NCBI GenBank assembly: GCA_001632435.1
Contig: KV424105.1
Span: forward strand, 1 to 51,101
Origin: Calocera cornea HHB12733
Taxonomy: Eukaryota > Basidiomycota > Dacrymycetes > Dacrymycetales > Dacrymycetaceae
Direction: 5' to 3'
DNA: 51,101 nucleotides
Shown in pieces: positions 21,876-34,516 of the stretch; within the stretch, counting starts at the first letter, position 1; each line of letters begins with the position of its first letter. A model generated the notes under the pieces. The model was given only the letters and a program-made list of their open reading frames with translations. It searched no databases and was not told the origin of the DNA. The position numbers were made by a program, and so were the translations under genes.

Positions 21876-22479
21876 CTTGATCTTGATGAGAGGCTCGCCT
21901 CAGTCCTAGCAGCAGAGCTTGAAGCGACACGCTTGATCCCCCTCGGCCTGCCCCGCCCCCTCAGCATTAATACCCCTCTGGCATCCCTCCTTTCCAAGCC
22001 GTGCCTGTCGCGCACGGCAGCTGGCAAAAAGTCGTGTGACGGCGTCCCGTACGGAGCATGCCAGCGCGCGGAATACGCGGGCATCGCCCCGCAAAAGAGG
22101 GGGATGCACCCCAGCTTCGCGGCTGTACTTTTTTGGCAATGAAAGAAGGCGGAACAAGGCAGAAGACGACCCGGGGCTGTGCATACTCCGCTCGTGACCG
22201 TTTTGCCGCGTGGATGCCGCGTAGGGGACGGTGCCACTTGGCAAGGAGATGATCATAAACAGTTCGTAGATATGTTACACGAGGGCCGTAGTGGTGGGAG
22301 CATATGTTTCTAAAAGAATAGCGTGCAGTATCAGACAGCCCTCGGGAGACAACACGCCATGCACCGCACCATGACCGTTTCATGACAGATCCTCGCATTC
22401 GACGTGATTCGGATCACACCTTGATCAACCACTCCTCGACAGTGCGGCACCGTCTCTGAGCTGGAAAGTCGGCGAGCAA
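21876..22479. other. gap between membrane-protein gene and ORC4 3' end
   Basis: This is the upstream side of the Ser/Thr-rich membrane protein gene (minus) and the 3' flank of ORC4. A missing first exon of the membrane protein could lie here, but no convincing signal peptide with a matching donor was found. No repeat or RNA gene was seen. Confidence 0.4.
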
Positions 22480-25400
22480 TCAATGGCCCGTCGACCACTG
22501 CTTAAGCCACTTGCGGATCCCCGTGGACCCGCCCTTCCGGACCGCTTCCTCAATCTCGTGACGCCCGACCGCGCATCTGTACTTGCTGAATTCGCGCATA
22601 GCCGGGGCGAACGGCAGCGCCGCAGGGGTGAACGCCTTGATGCGAACGAGCTCGTCGAATGCCTGAAGTGCCATCAGATCCAGCCGCACATCAGCTCGAG
22701 CGACGGCTTACAGCTAGCAGCCCTTCCCGCGGTACGGCGGGCGCGTTCCCCTGCCCAAGCGCGCCCGAGTGGTCCCGCGCAAACGCGCGGTACGTGTGCT
22801 CCAGGTGCTGGAAGGTGAACACATCGTGCCCGGCTGAGCCGATCTGGTAGACGGCGATGAGCAGGCCGAGCGCGGCTGCGGACAGATCTGGGAGGTGCGG
22901 GAAGGCGGAGGGGCCACGTTGGGCGGCGATGGCTGCGGCGAGAAGGGGGACGGTCAGCCAGGGCGACGCTGGGGTGAGATGGGCGACGGCGTCCGTCTGC
23001 GAGGGTCAGTGCGTGTGAGCAACTCCAAGTAGAGGACGTACGAGAACGCGCTGCAGCACGCGCATATCCTGCACGAGCTCCATCGTCTGTCGCAGCAGCG
23101 TGACGGCTTGCGTATCCCCTAGGATGCCGTCGACGTTCCTCTTCCAGAGCTCTGCCCATTCCTTCCTGTCCTCCTCCCGCCCCGCGGCCAGCAGCTCAGG
23201 GAGGAGGAGCGCCTCCCTCGCTCGCCCAACGTACTCCTCCACGCTGAGCGCTGGGCAGACGCGTACGATCCTGTGCGAAAAGCGGGACTTGACGCGTTTC
23301 TCCAGGAGGTTGACGCAGTCCTGTACCACATCCATCAGCACACTTCCCACACCGGATCGCGGGGAGCACTAACGAGCCGCGCGGTCATCCCCACCACGGC
23401 GATCCCCAACCCACCGCCCCGCAGGCTCTGCACCGCGTCCAGCAGGACGTAGAGCAGCGCCTGGCGTGGGCGCATGCAGAACACGTCGAACTCGCTCAGG
23501 AGGACGATGAGCGGGCGCGGCAGCGGGGGCAGGGACGCGAACGGCGCGGTCTCGTCTTCCTCTTCGGGCGCGTCTTCGGGCGCGTCGGCGGCGCGCTCGG
23601 GGGAGGGCGTGCGCTGCCCGAGGGAGCACAGAACCTGCCGCTGAAGCTCCCGCAGCGCCGAGCGGTCGTCCGGGTGCGTCAAGCCCGAGAGACGGACGAC
23701 GATCGGCTGCCCGCTGAGCGCCTGCAGTGCCTGCTCGACGGCCTGTAAAGTAAAGCAAAGATAGGCTTTCGCGTCAGCGCAGTTCATCACAGGGGAGGGG
23801 CAGAAGGGAGGAGCAGCCTCCCAGGTTAGATGTCAAGAGGAAAGCAGACGCACCCGAGTCTTCCCACACCCCTGCGGCCCCAGCACCAGACAGCTGTTCC
23901 CCTCCCCGCGCTCTACCGTGCCCGCGAACAGACTCAGCAGCGCCGCGGGGGGGCTGTCCGACTCCGACTCCAACTCCAGCGGCTGCAGTGCGGGCGGCTG
24001 GGCGGCGGGGGGCGTGTGCATGTGGGCGAGGATGCGCTGCTGTTGTTGGGAGAGGTGGGGGTGGAGGTGCGCGGGCAGAGGGAGGGGGAGGGACAGCCCG
24101 GACGGGGCGGGCGGGCGGGCGGCGTTCGAGGGCGAGGCGAGGGGTGGCTCGAACGCGTCCGGGTCGCCGTCGGCCTCAGCTGGCCGAGGGAGCATCTCCG
24201 CGTCCTCCTGCACTTCCTCGTCCCGCTCCTCGTCCGACTCTACCAGCTGCCGCCTGCTGCGTTTGCGCGGGGTGACGACCTCCTCCTGGTCCTCCACCTC
24301 TGCCCGGCGCAGCTCTCTTGCCAATGGGGAGGGCTTGACCGGTGAGTGTGCGTCGCGGTGCTTGCGAGGCGTACGCAGGGGCAGGTCGATCACCACTTCC
24401 ACTTGTGTTCTTCGCCCTCTGCCTCTTCCGCTGCCTTCTCTTCCGCTGCCCGCGCCGCCTGCGCTCCCGCGGCGCCCCACCGCTGCCGGAGGGGAATCGA
24501 GAGCCGCGCGAGTCGGCGAGTCGGGCGGACTGCGCTGGATCAGCAGGTCGTCCTCCGACTCTGGCTCCCCCTTGGACTCCAGCCTCGACTTCGACTTCGA
24601 CTGCGACTTCGACCCCAGCTCCTGCTTCGCGAGCTTCCTCACCGGAGCAGGGTCGGGGGAGGGCGAGCGGCGTCGTTTCCTGCCCGTGCTCTCCCGGGCG
24701 CCTGAGGTGCTCTCTCCAGGGGAAGAGGAAGGGAAAGGGGACCGGAACGCGCTTCGAGGGCGCTCAGCGGGCTCAGGAGGGGTCGACAGTGCCGCTGCCC
24801 GTGCGGCAGCGGGCTTGCGCGCAGGTTGAGGGCGTGACCGGTTTTTGGTTGGCGAGTCGATCGGGCCTTCCCCTTCCGAGGAGGAGGAGGAGGAGGGGAC
24901 GTCCTGCCCGAGCCGGCGCATCCTTTCCCCGCTCCCGCTCCCGCTGCCCTTCCCCGCACTAGCCCCAGCCCCCCGCCCATACCGCACCGTGACCGCGTGC
25001 CTTGCTCTGCCTCTCCCCTCCCCGGGCTTGGTGGGCGTGAACGGGTCCGGCAGCGGACTCGTGCTCGCCGAGCGGTCGTCGTCCGTTTCCGTTTTCCGTG
25101 CTTGCGCTCGCTGACGGGCGGAGGAGGGCCGACGGGGCGGTGGGCCGATTTTCTGCTTTTGCGGAAGGTGGGAGAGGCGCGGGTCGACGATGATCAGCTC
25201 TGCTTCTTCTTCTTCCTCGTCGCCTTCTTCCTCTCGCTCATCAGCATCCTCCCCCTCCTCGGACGGCACCCTGCCTCCGGCCCTGACCCTGCCGGAGCTC
25301 CTCCCCCTCCCCCTCCCTTTTCCCATCGCAGCACCCTCCCCCCTTTCCCTATCCCCACCAACCACAGTGCGGCTAGTGAGGCCAGTGCGGCTGGAAGACC

Positions 25401-25707
25401 TCGTGAGCCTCCCCGTCATGGACGGTGACGGTGCAGGCGCGGGGGTGGCGGCTGGAGAAAGGCTGGCTCCTGACCGGGCGGGAGGGGGCATCCGGTTGCT
25501 GGGGCTCCTGGTGCTCGGGCTGGGGCTGGGGTTGGGGTTGGGGTTGGGGTTGGTGCTGCTGAGGTTGGGCTGGGCTGGGCTGGGTGGTGGTAGCGAGGGA
25601 GGGAGGCAGGCGGGACTGAACAGCGAGCGAGGCACCTGAGTCCTGGTCCTGACTCCTTCCCGTACGTAGCCTGACAATTGAGTCCCGCAACTTGAAGATG
25701 CTCTCAT
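22480..25707 (-). CDS. ORC4: origin recognition complex subunit 4
   Basis: ORC4 is an AAA+ subunit of the complex that marks replication origins. Exons: 25707-23854, 23742-23374, 23320-23042, 22996-22712, 22662-22480; total 989 aa. About 600 N-terminal residues are low-complexity (Pro/Ser/Arg and Glu/Asp-rich), much longer than in animal ORC4. Walker A is GPQGCGKTR at the end of exon 1. The Walker B region reads LIVLLSEFDVF. The conserved RLD..LLEKRVKSRFSHR segment spans the exon 2-3 junction. The winged-helix part ends in FSKYRCAVGRHEIEEAVRKG. A later ATG at 25491 (MPPPARSG) would give 917 aa and is an equally good start, because the 72 residues before it look like 5' leader. Confidence 0.93.
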
Positions 25708-25837
25708 GTGCGCCGCGACGCGCCGCGACGCGCCTGGAGCTGCTTACGTCATCTCATCATACCCGGTCAGGGCTCAGCGGGTGCAAGTGGGCGGGCGGAG
25801 GCGGATGTCAGTGCTCAAAGCGAAGCGGACGCGAACT

Positions 25838-26690
25838 AACGAGCGGAAGGAACCTCCTCCTCCAGACCCCTGCGGACCCTAATAGATATACGGGCGGGAA
25901 GGATGCACCTATGTAGCGCGGCCAGACGCCGTCGGGGGAGCAGGATGAACCGCGGAATGCAATTGCCACCTGAAGTAAATGCACCAGAGGACGCAACGCC
26001 AAAAACGGGATCAAACATGTGAGCGGAACAAAGAAGGGGCGGAAGCGCATGATCCACGGATGCAAATGCTATGACGGAAACGGAGGCAAATGCCAGAATC
26101 GAAGCAAACATGGGAACGGAGGCAAACATGGGCGCGGAAGCAAACATAAGTGCGGAAATAGATGTACTGCAGAAGCAAATGTGCGGAAGCAGGTTCTGGG
26201 GCGGAGGTAGATCCTGCGGTGGAAGTAAAGTCTTTGGCGGAAGTAAATGTCAAAAGGGGAAGCAGCCCCTCAGCCAAGGCAAATCGTGTATTGAGAGTCA
26301 ACATCACAGCGGACGGAAATGACAAAGTGGAAGCAAATGCTATAGCGGAAGTAAACCTGAGGATGGAAGCAAAAGCAAACCATGTCTTGGAGACAAATTG
26401 GTCAGTGGAATCAGCCCTTTGGGCGGACGCAAATCTGCAAACGGAAACAAGTCCCACAGCGGAAGCACAGTACAGCACCACGGGAGCCGCTGTGTAAGCG
26501 GCGCAGAAGCACGTTCTCCCGCCAGAAGCAACTGTTCAACCGGAAGCAAACCCATGGGCACAAGTACTGTACAGTGCTGTACTGTACTGGAATCTATGAT
26601 GGAAGCATATACTGCGACGGAAGCAAATGGATGAGAGCGGGATCAGACCTGCCAGAGGCGGGAGGCGGGACCAGCCTTCACGCCGCAGCG
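25838..26690 (+). repeat. repeat array 3: GCGGAAGCAAA core with about 18-20 bp period
   Basis: The same unit as in arrays 1 and 2, here plus-oriented throughout. A clear block at about 26099-26160 has three successive 18 bp units (GAAGCAAACATGGGAACG, GAGGCAAACATGGGCGCG, GAAGCAAACATAAGTGCG). Elsewhere the core is kept as GGAAGCAAA, GGAAGTAAA, GGAGGCAAA or GGATGCAAA with variable spacers. It lies in the shared upstream region of ORC4 and the MFS gene. Confidence 0.83.
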
Positions 26691-27438
26691 GAAGCGAAGC
26701 CGCTCTGCCGAGGCAGGGCACGGGAGTACTACTACTGTAAACAGAGGCAGTTAGTTAGTTACTTACTTGGTTGCATTCGGCCCTGCCTGCAGGATCGCTC
26801 TGGTGCGCTGAGTGCTGAGTGCGCAGTGTCGAGTGCTAGTGCAGAGCGCAGGGCGACGAGTGATGACTGTATATTGGCTCGAAGCTGCGCAAGTCCTCCG
26901 ACTGAGCGCGGCGCGTACGGTGCTGCCGATGCGCCCTCCCAGTCTCATCACCCATCCCCCGCGGCGCTCGGCACGCCCTCCCTGGCCGCGGCCCGGCCCC
27001 CCCTTCCTAATCCATTTGCGCATCCCTGATTCGCCCGTCCGGGCGCGCGCCGATTCATTGCGCCGAATGACATGACGAAGAATGAATGACGTTTCCGTTT
27101 CCCTCGAGCGGCACGGCCGTCCGTCCCGCCGTATCGGCCGACGGCACCTCGCACGCAGGCCGGCCGGCAACCCCTCCGCGAGCATGGCGATAATGGCGAA
27201 CCTGGCTCAGGCGCGATAATGAAGCTCAGCCCGACCCGGCTCCCCCCTCCCCAGCGCCGGCCAGGCCCGGGACCGGCTTCGGCACTCGGCACTCGGCACG
27301 ACACGGCGTCGGCCTTGTGTGCGCGCGATCGGCACTGTACTGTACAAGGGCATGAGCCTGGGCGCTCGGCGCTCGCTCGGACCCTGGAAGGGAGGGAAGG
27401 GTATAACAGGCCGATATGCCGACGAAGACAGAGTCGAC

Positions 27439-27490
27439 CTGCTCCCCTGCTCCCCTGCTCCCCTGCTCCCCTGCTCCCGTGCTCCCCTGG
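27439..27490. repeat. 9-bp CTGCTCCCC tandem repeat
   Basis: About five tandem copies of CTGCTCCCC, the last ones with substitutions. It is in the upstream region of the MFS transporter gene. Confidence 0.9.
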
Positions 27491-27844
27491 TGCTGCTGCC
27501 CTCCTGCCCTCCTGCCCCGCCCGCTCGCCACCTGCCGCGCTCTGCTGGCGACCGAAGGACGCAGGACGAAGCGAGTGGGCAAGAAGGAAGGAAGGAAGCA
27601 AGCAACGAAGTCTATCCATCCATCCCCCGCCCGGCCCGTCGCTCCCTGCTGCTAGCCGGCATCTGGTAGCGGGTAGCCGGTAGCTGGATAATAACCCGCC
27701 CTTCCCTCGGGCTGTTGTTCCCCCACCTCACCCAGTGCACCCCCCAGCAGCCCCAGCAACAGCAGTGCTCGACGTGCCTCGGGACGACGACCTCCCTCCC
27801 CCTCCCCCTCCCCCCACCCGCCGCACGCCGCACGCCGCACGCCG

Positions 27845-30032
27845 ATGGACGAGAAGCCCTCCCCGTCCGCGCGCTCGAGCGGGACGTTCGCCCCCTCCCC
27901 CTCTGCCTCCCCTGCTCCGTACCCGGGCCGTACGACCGGCTCCGCGGATGCGGGCGGTGAGAAGCCCACCCTCCCAGGGGCGCACACAGCCGCCTCCCGC
28001 AAGCCGTCCCCCTCCCCCTCCCTGGACACAGAGAAGCGCATCATCGCCTCCGAAGGCGGGCCCGAGGACGTGCGCGATGCCGATGCCGATGCCGACACTG
28101 AGCTGGGGACGGGGACGGGGACGGGGACGGGGGGGCTGGGCATGCGGGGGATGGTAGAAGTGGACGTGGACGAGGGGCATGGCAAGGTCGACATTGAGCA
28201 TGTGGAGGTGGGGGATGACCCGCGGAAATGGAGTATGCGGAATAAGGTGCGTCTGCCCCGACTTGCTGCCCCGGTCTGGTCCGCTGGCTGCTCGGCTGCT
28301 GGCTGCGCGGAGCTGGATAGGCGGAGCAGGTTGGGACCGGAGGTGTCTGGATGCCCGGTCGCTAACGCTCGCGCAGAAACTCGTCCTGGCGCTGATCGCG
28401 ACGGCGTCCATCGCGCCCACGCTCGGCGCGTCGATCTACAACCCGGCGTTCAACGCGATCCAAGCCGAGCTGGGCGCGACGAGCACGGAGATCGCGCTCT
28501 CCCTCTCCCTCTTCATCTGGGTGCAGGGCAACGCGCCGCTGGTGTGGTCGGCGATCAGCGAGATCAAGGGCCGCAAGCCGGTCTACCTCGCCAGCCTCGC
28601 CCTCTTCGCGGTCGGGTGCATCGTCGCCGCCGAAGCGCACAGCATGAGCGTGCTGATCGGCATGCGGATCCTGCAAGCCGCGGGTGCCTCCGCCGTCCTC
28701 TCCATCGGCGCCGGGACACTGGCAGACATATTCGAGCCGCGCGAGCGGGGCAGCATGCTAGGCATATACTACGCGGCGCCGCTGCTCGGCCCGTCCCTCG
28801 GCCCGCTGCTCGGCGGCGCGCTGACGGAGGGCCTGGGCTGGAGGAGCACCTTCTGGTTCCTGGTCATCTTCGCCGGCTGCACCCTCCTCCTCTTCATCCC
28901 CTTCCACGACACCTTCCGCAAGGAGCGCTCCCTCGCCTACCAGAGCGCGGTGAACCGTGCCGCGGCGCGCGCGCGGGCCAAGTCCGGCGGCGCCGCCGTC
29001 ATACAAGCCGGGCGCGTGGTCACCCGCGGCGGGGAGAGCGAGGCCATCTCCCTCTCCCTGCGGGACGTGAACCCGGTCACCCCCGCCTACCGCATCGTCC
29101 AGCGCATCAACAACCTCACCATCCTCCTGGGCAGCGGGCTGCTCTTCGCGTTCGCGTACAGCGTCAGCTACACCGCGGCGGTCACGTTTGCGCGCGCGCC
29201 CTACAGCTACGGCAGCTTGGATGTCGGGCTCGTGTTGTTGAGTTTCGGCTTGGGTGAGTGCAGCCCGTCCCTGGCCCTTCCCTTCTCTCCCGCTTCTCTT
29301 CCACTCCTGCGAGTCCACTGCCCCTCCAGCCCCGCGCATGCCGATCCTCGACACCCAACTGACGCCTCCACAGGCAACGTCCTCGGCTCGGTCCTCGGCG
29401 GCCGCTGGTCGGACCGCTCGCTCGCGCGGCTCAAAGCCCAGAACGGCGGCGTCTCAGCCCCGGAGATGCGTCTCCAGAGCACACACCTCATCATGCCGCT
29501 CCTGCCGCTGTCGGCGCTCGCGTACGCATGGACGGCCCAGGAGAAGGTGCACGTTGCGGGGCCAGTCGTCACGCTGTTCTTTGCCGGGTTCTCCACCATG
29601 TAAGCACCTTTTCGCCGCGCTCTCTCGCACCCGCACACCCGCCCCCACTTCCCTCACACACGCGCGCGCTCGCTCGCTCACCTTGACCCGGAGGATGGCT
29701 GACGCTCCTGTGTGCGCAGGTGGATCTACTCCTCTACGCTCGCCTACCTAGTAGACGCCAACACGGGCCGCTCCTCCACCGCCATCGCCGTCAACTCCTC
29801 CTTCCGCGGCGCAGCGGGGTTCGTAGCGGCAGAAGTGGCGATCCCGCTGCAGAACGCGATCGGGGACGGAGGGCTGTACTCGCTCTGGGCGGGGTTGACC
29901 GCCCTCAGCCTCGCGCTCATGCTGGTCACGGAACGCTGGGGCGGGCGGTGGAGGGAGAGGGCGGTGCAGAGGGAGGAGAGGAGGCGCGAGGAGAGGGAGA
30001 GGAGGGAGGAGGCGCGAGAGAATCCGGTTTGA
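27845..30032 (+). CDS. MFS transporter, DHA1 (drug:H+ antiporter) type
   Basis: A 12-span major facilitator protein, likely exporting toxins or metabolites across the plasma membrane. Exons: 27845-28246, 28377-29253, 29374-29599, 29720-30032; total 605 aa. About 130 N-terminal residues are a cytosolic, Ser/Pro and then Gly/Thr-rich tail containing a GT dipeptide run, ending in VEVGDDPRKWSMRNK, a common lead-in to the first span in this class. The transporter signature is SEIKGRKPVYLASL between spans 2 and 3, followed by GMRILQAAGASAVLSIGAGTLADIF and ERGSMLGIYYAAPLLGPSLG. A long central loop (residues about 320-380) splits the halves. The C-terminus is a charged Arg/Glu tail. Closest known types are the fungal QDR/DTR group; the substrate is unknown. 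Confidence 0.92.
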
Positions 30033-30157
30033 GAGCTGCTGGGCTGTTGGGGTAGAGGAAGGACGGAAGGATGGACGGCAAGCTGTATCACTAGACACAA
30101 TCCTCGTTGGTTGGAACTCGGATCATCACGCATCTTGTAGATCTTCTTAGACGCCTA

Positions 30158-31592
<1,435 letters not shown>

Positions 31593-31884
31593 TCAAACGA
31601 GGAGGTGTCGAGCTGCAGAAGCAAAACATGCGAAGTGCAGGCAGGGATCGTGTCGTGACGCGTCTGTGCTCCTGTTTCCTTCCAACCTCCTTCATACGAA
31701 TCCTTCCGCGAACATCATGCCTCTGCCTACACAACCTACTCCTGTGCGAACGGATTCACCAAGGAGGCACTCTGGCAGAGGGTCGCATGCCTGTCAGCAA
31801 GCCGGGATATAGCCGGAAGACCCTTATGCTCGCTATCTCGCTGTAGCTGAGCTCGAGCTCGTTGTCGGTCCTTGCAAGTCCACC
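31593..31884. promoter_or_regulatory. shared divergent promoter region, JMJD7-type gene and acetamidase
   Basis: 292 bp separate the two start codons, which point away from each other, so both promoters must lie here or overlap the genes. No specific element can be named from sequence alone. Confidence 0.5.
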
Positions 31885-33242
31885 ATGCCTCCTCAATACA
31901 CAATTCATCAGCGCCAGTGCCATCTGAAATGGGACAACAGGTGCGTAATCAGTAACTGATTGAGCGACGCGCGCTGATGCTGCGGCCAGCATTCCACCCG
32001 TTGCGACTGTCGCGTCGGGCAGCGTCGTCAACTTCGACTGCCTCGATGCCTCCAATGGCCAGATTACCCCATCCTCGACCGTGGAGTCGGTGGCTACGAT
32101 GGACTTCAACCAGGTGGACCAGGTGAACGGGCCGATCTTTGTCGAGACGGCAGAGCCGGGCGATGTCCTCGAGGTGGAGTTCCTGGAGCTTGAGACGGCG
32201 GACTGGGGCTGGTGCGTACTTTGCTTCCCTCTCGCTGTGCGTCACTGACATGCCACTAGGACTGCCAACATCCCAGGATTTGGCGTTCTCGCTGATGCAT
32301 TCGAAACTCCTGCCCTGAAGATCTGGAAGATCGAGAAGGACGAGAACGGGCAGAGCTTTACTTGGTTCAAGGAGGGCAAGATCCGCATCCCCACCGCGCC
32401 GTTCTGCGGTGAGATTGGCGTCGCTCCTGGAGCGATGGGCGCGTTCTCTACCATACCGCCCCTCAGGACCGGAGGGAATATGTGCGGTATTCCGCCTGTT
32501 GGGATATCGAGCGTGTCTGATTGAGGGACAGCGACACCAAGCATGTCACGAAGGGGACCAAGATCTACCTCCCGATCGAGGTGAAAGGCGCGTTGTTCTC
32601 GGTCGGAGACGGGCATGCGGCACAAGGTGAGCCGCATCATCTTGGCCCAATGACTCTACTGACGTGGCTTGCAGGAGACGGAGGTAAGCCGATTAGGAGC
32701 GCTGATTCCTGCATGCTAATCGACCTCGGTTCCGTTCTTAGAGTGCTGCGGGTATGCCTTATCTTTTCACTGGTACAATCACCGTCTTACGCGCTCTTTC
32801 AGAACTGCCATTGAAACGCCCATGAAGGTTTCCGTCCGCCTTACGGTGCACAAGGACATGCCCCACGTGAAAGAGCCGTCCTTCCTCACGCCCGGACCTC
32901 TGGCTTCGAACTTCAACACCGGCAAGTACTACTCGACTCTCGGCATTGATCCCGGTGAGCTGGCATGTGGTCGCGTGGATGCCGTGGCCTTACGAAGCTC
33001 CGCAGATATCGGACAAGCAATGAAGAAGGCGATCACCTACATCGTCGACTACCTCGAGAGCGTGCACGGGCTGACACGCGTCGAGGCGTACATGCTCTGC
33101 AGCGTGTGCATGGATCTGCGGATGTGCGAGGTCGTCGGTACGTCCCGAACGATTTGATCCGTCGATGTTGCTCAAGGCCCTCTGTGTAGACATGCCAAAC
33201 TATGCGATCGGGGCGTTCCTGCCGTTATCCGTCTTCGTTTGA
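31885..33242 (+). CDS. acetamidase/formamidase family protein
   Basis: The FmdA/AmdA family hydrolyses formamide or acetamide to the acid and ammonia. Nine exons: 31885-31940, 31990-32211, 32260-32481, 32526-32626, 32675-32683, 32742-32751, 32803-32954, 33006-33137, 33190-33242; total 318 aa. Landmarks are HLKWDN at the N-terminus, GDVLEVEFLELETADWGW, FCGEIGVAPG, GTKIYLPIEVKGALFSVGDGHAAQGDGE (read across junctions), GIDPD, and RVEAYMLCSVCMDLRMCEVVD with MPNYAIGAFLPLSVF at the end. Two exons are only 9 and 10 nt; they are needed for the GDGE..GTAIET junction and have good splice sites. In the family's GDxHAxQGDGE motif the conserved residues are present. Confidence 0.9.
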
Positions 33243-34516
33243 TACAGCCCTTCTGGTCTATGAAGATGGGAAGATGCTTCGGCTACTGGGTTGAACGGGT
33301 TAAGTGACGTAGTCTCATCAATGTCCTCCTGTCCGGTCCCCTCTTGCTTGTATCGTGCGAGGGTCAATGGGGTACTGCTGAATAGAACAAGAATGTCACC
33401 GTTGAGGTATCAGTCCCCTGTTGGACGTCTGTCATCGTGCGAAACCGCCGAGAGCATCTGGCTCAACAACGACGACGGTGTAGTACCATCAGTCCACATG
33501 TTTTTGCATTGAGCGTGCGTATTTGGCCGCGAACATACACATGTTACTCCCTGCCGCATACACAAACTGTATTGCAGTTTCTACAGCTCAACAAGCACCA
33601 GTCTATTCAACCTATTGGGTGATACATCACATTCCGATTCTCAAGAAGGCAATGTCAATCGAGCAAACAGCGGTGCCCACCATCACATATGCACCACAAC
33701 CCAGGTGAGCTATCACCTGGGGCACGCCTCTGTACAGTATCCAGTAGAAAGATCCAATCAGTCATTTGCATGACCGAGGACAAGGACAAGGACGAGGACG
33801 CAGCACCACACTGATTAGATCTCCTCTTCCCCGATGCAGGATCGGATCATCCATCGTGGCATCGTCTGACGCACATGGGCCGCCCTCCACCCGGAAGACA
33901 ACGTACAGTACACCTGTAGGACGATGTCCATTGAGATCGATCAGCCTCGTGGAGATGCCGGCCGCGGGCAGCGGCGTATGGCGCATCGGCGGCACGCTCG
34001 TCGATGACCAGACTACAGACCAGTGGACCTCGGGACCGTGGAGTTGGGTTGGGGTTGGGGTTGCGGCTGCGGCTGGATAGCGGAGGAACGGGGCTCGGAC
34101 TGGTTGGTCTGTGTGCGTAGCCAGTACTGCACTAGTGACTGGCAGGACAGAATACTGATCAGACTCCGATCAGAGCGCTCGTCTGCCTGTGCGTACAAGC
34201 GAAGCCGGTTGCCGGCCGAGGGCCGAGGGCCGAGGGAATCAGCCCGTCCGAGTCCGAGTCCGAGTCTCCGGCGCTCGCGGGACAAGCGGTGGGTGTTGTG
34301 CGTGTGAGTGGGACGATACACTACACTACACTATGTGGGTCCTGATCCAGACTCCACAGGGTGTTGGGGGGGAGCTCCAGCACGACGGATTCGCAACACA
34401 ACACAACACAGTACAGTACAGTGTCATTCCCGACTCGGCCCATAAGCCTACATACTATGCACACGCCATCTCCGTCTGCGACGCGCTCGCGTCCAGCGGC
34501 CTCCCCTCCCTCCTCC
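33243..34516. other. 1.3 kb gap, no gene recognised
   Basis: This is the 3' flank of the acetamidase and of the PhyH gene, which converge here. Simple repeats include GGGTTG units near 34045-34065 and a GGCCGAG triplet near 34215-34235. No RNA gene or further coding region is recognised. Confidence 0.5.

Larger units (their letters stand above)
25708..27844. other. divergent ORC4-MFS intergenic region
   Basis: The region separates the 5' ends of ORC4 (minus) and the MFS gene (plus). Repeat array 3 fills about 25838-26690. The rest, 26700-27844, is GC-rich with simple repeats, including 9-bp CTGCTCCCC units at 27439-27490 and GTACTGTACA-like stretches near 26570. No further gene is recognised. 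Confidence 0.55.

Noticed and set aside
22674..22730. apparent frameshift in ORC4 before the winged-helix end
   Set aside because: A 49 bp intron (22663-22711) with GTAAGC donor and CAG acceptor restores the expected sequence in phase, so the gene is intact.
3488..26690. CRISPR-like look of the arrays (constant core, variable spacer)
   Set aside because: Cores are too short and degenerate, spacers are 7-9 bp, the genome is eukaryotic and no cas genes are present.
32482..32525. apparent stop and frame break in the acetamidase gene
   Set aside because: A 44 bp GT..AG intron removes it and gives the expected GGNMD..KGTKIYLPI sequence.
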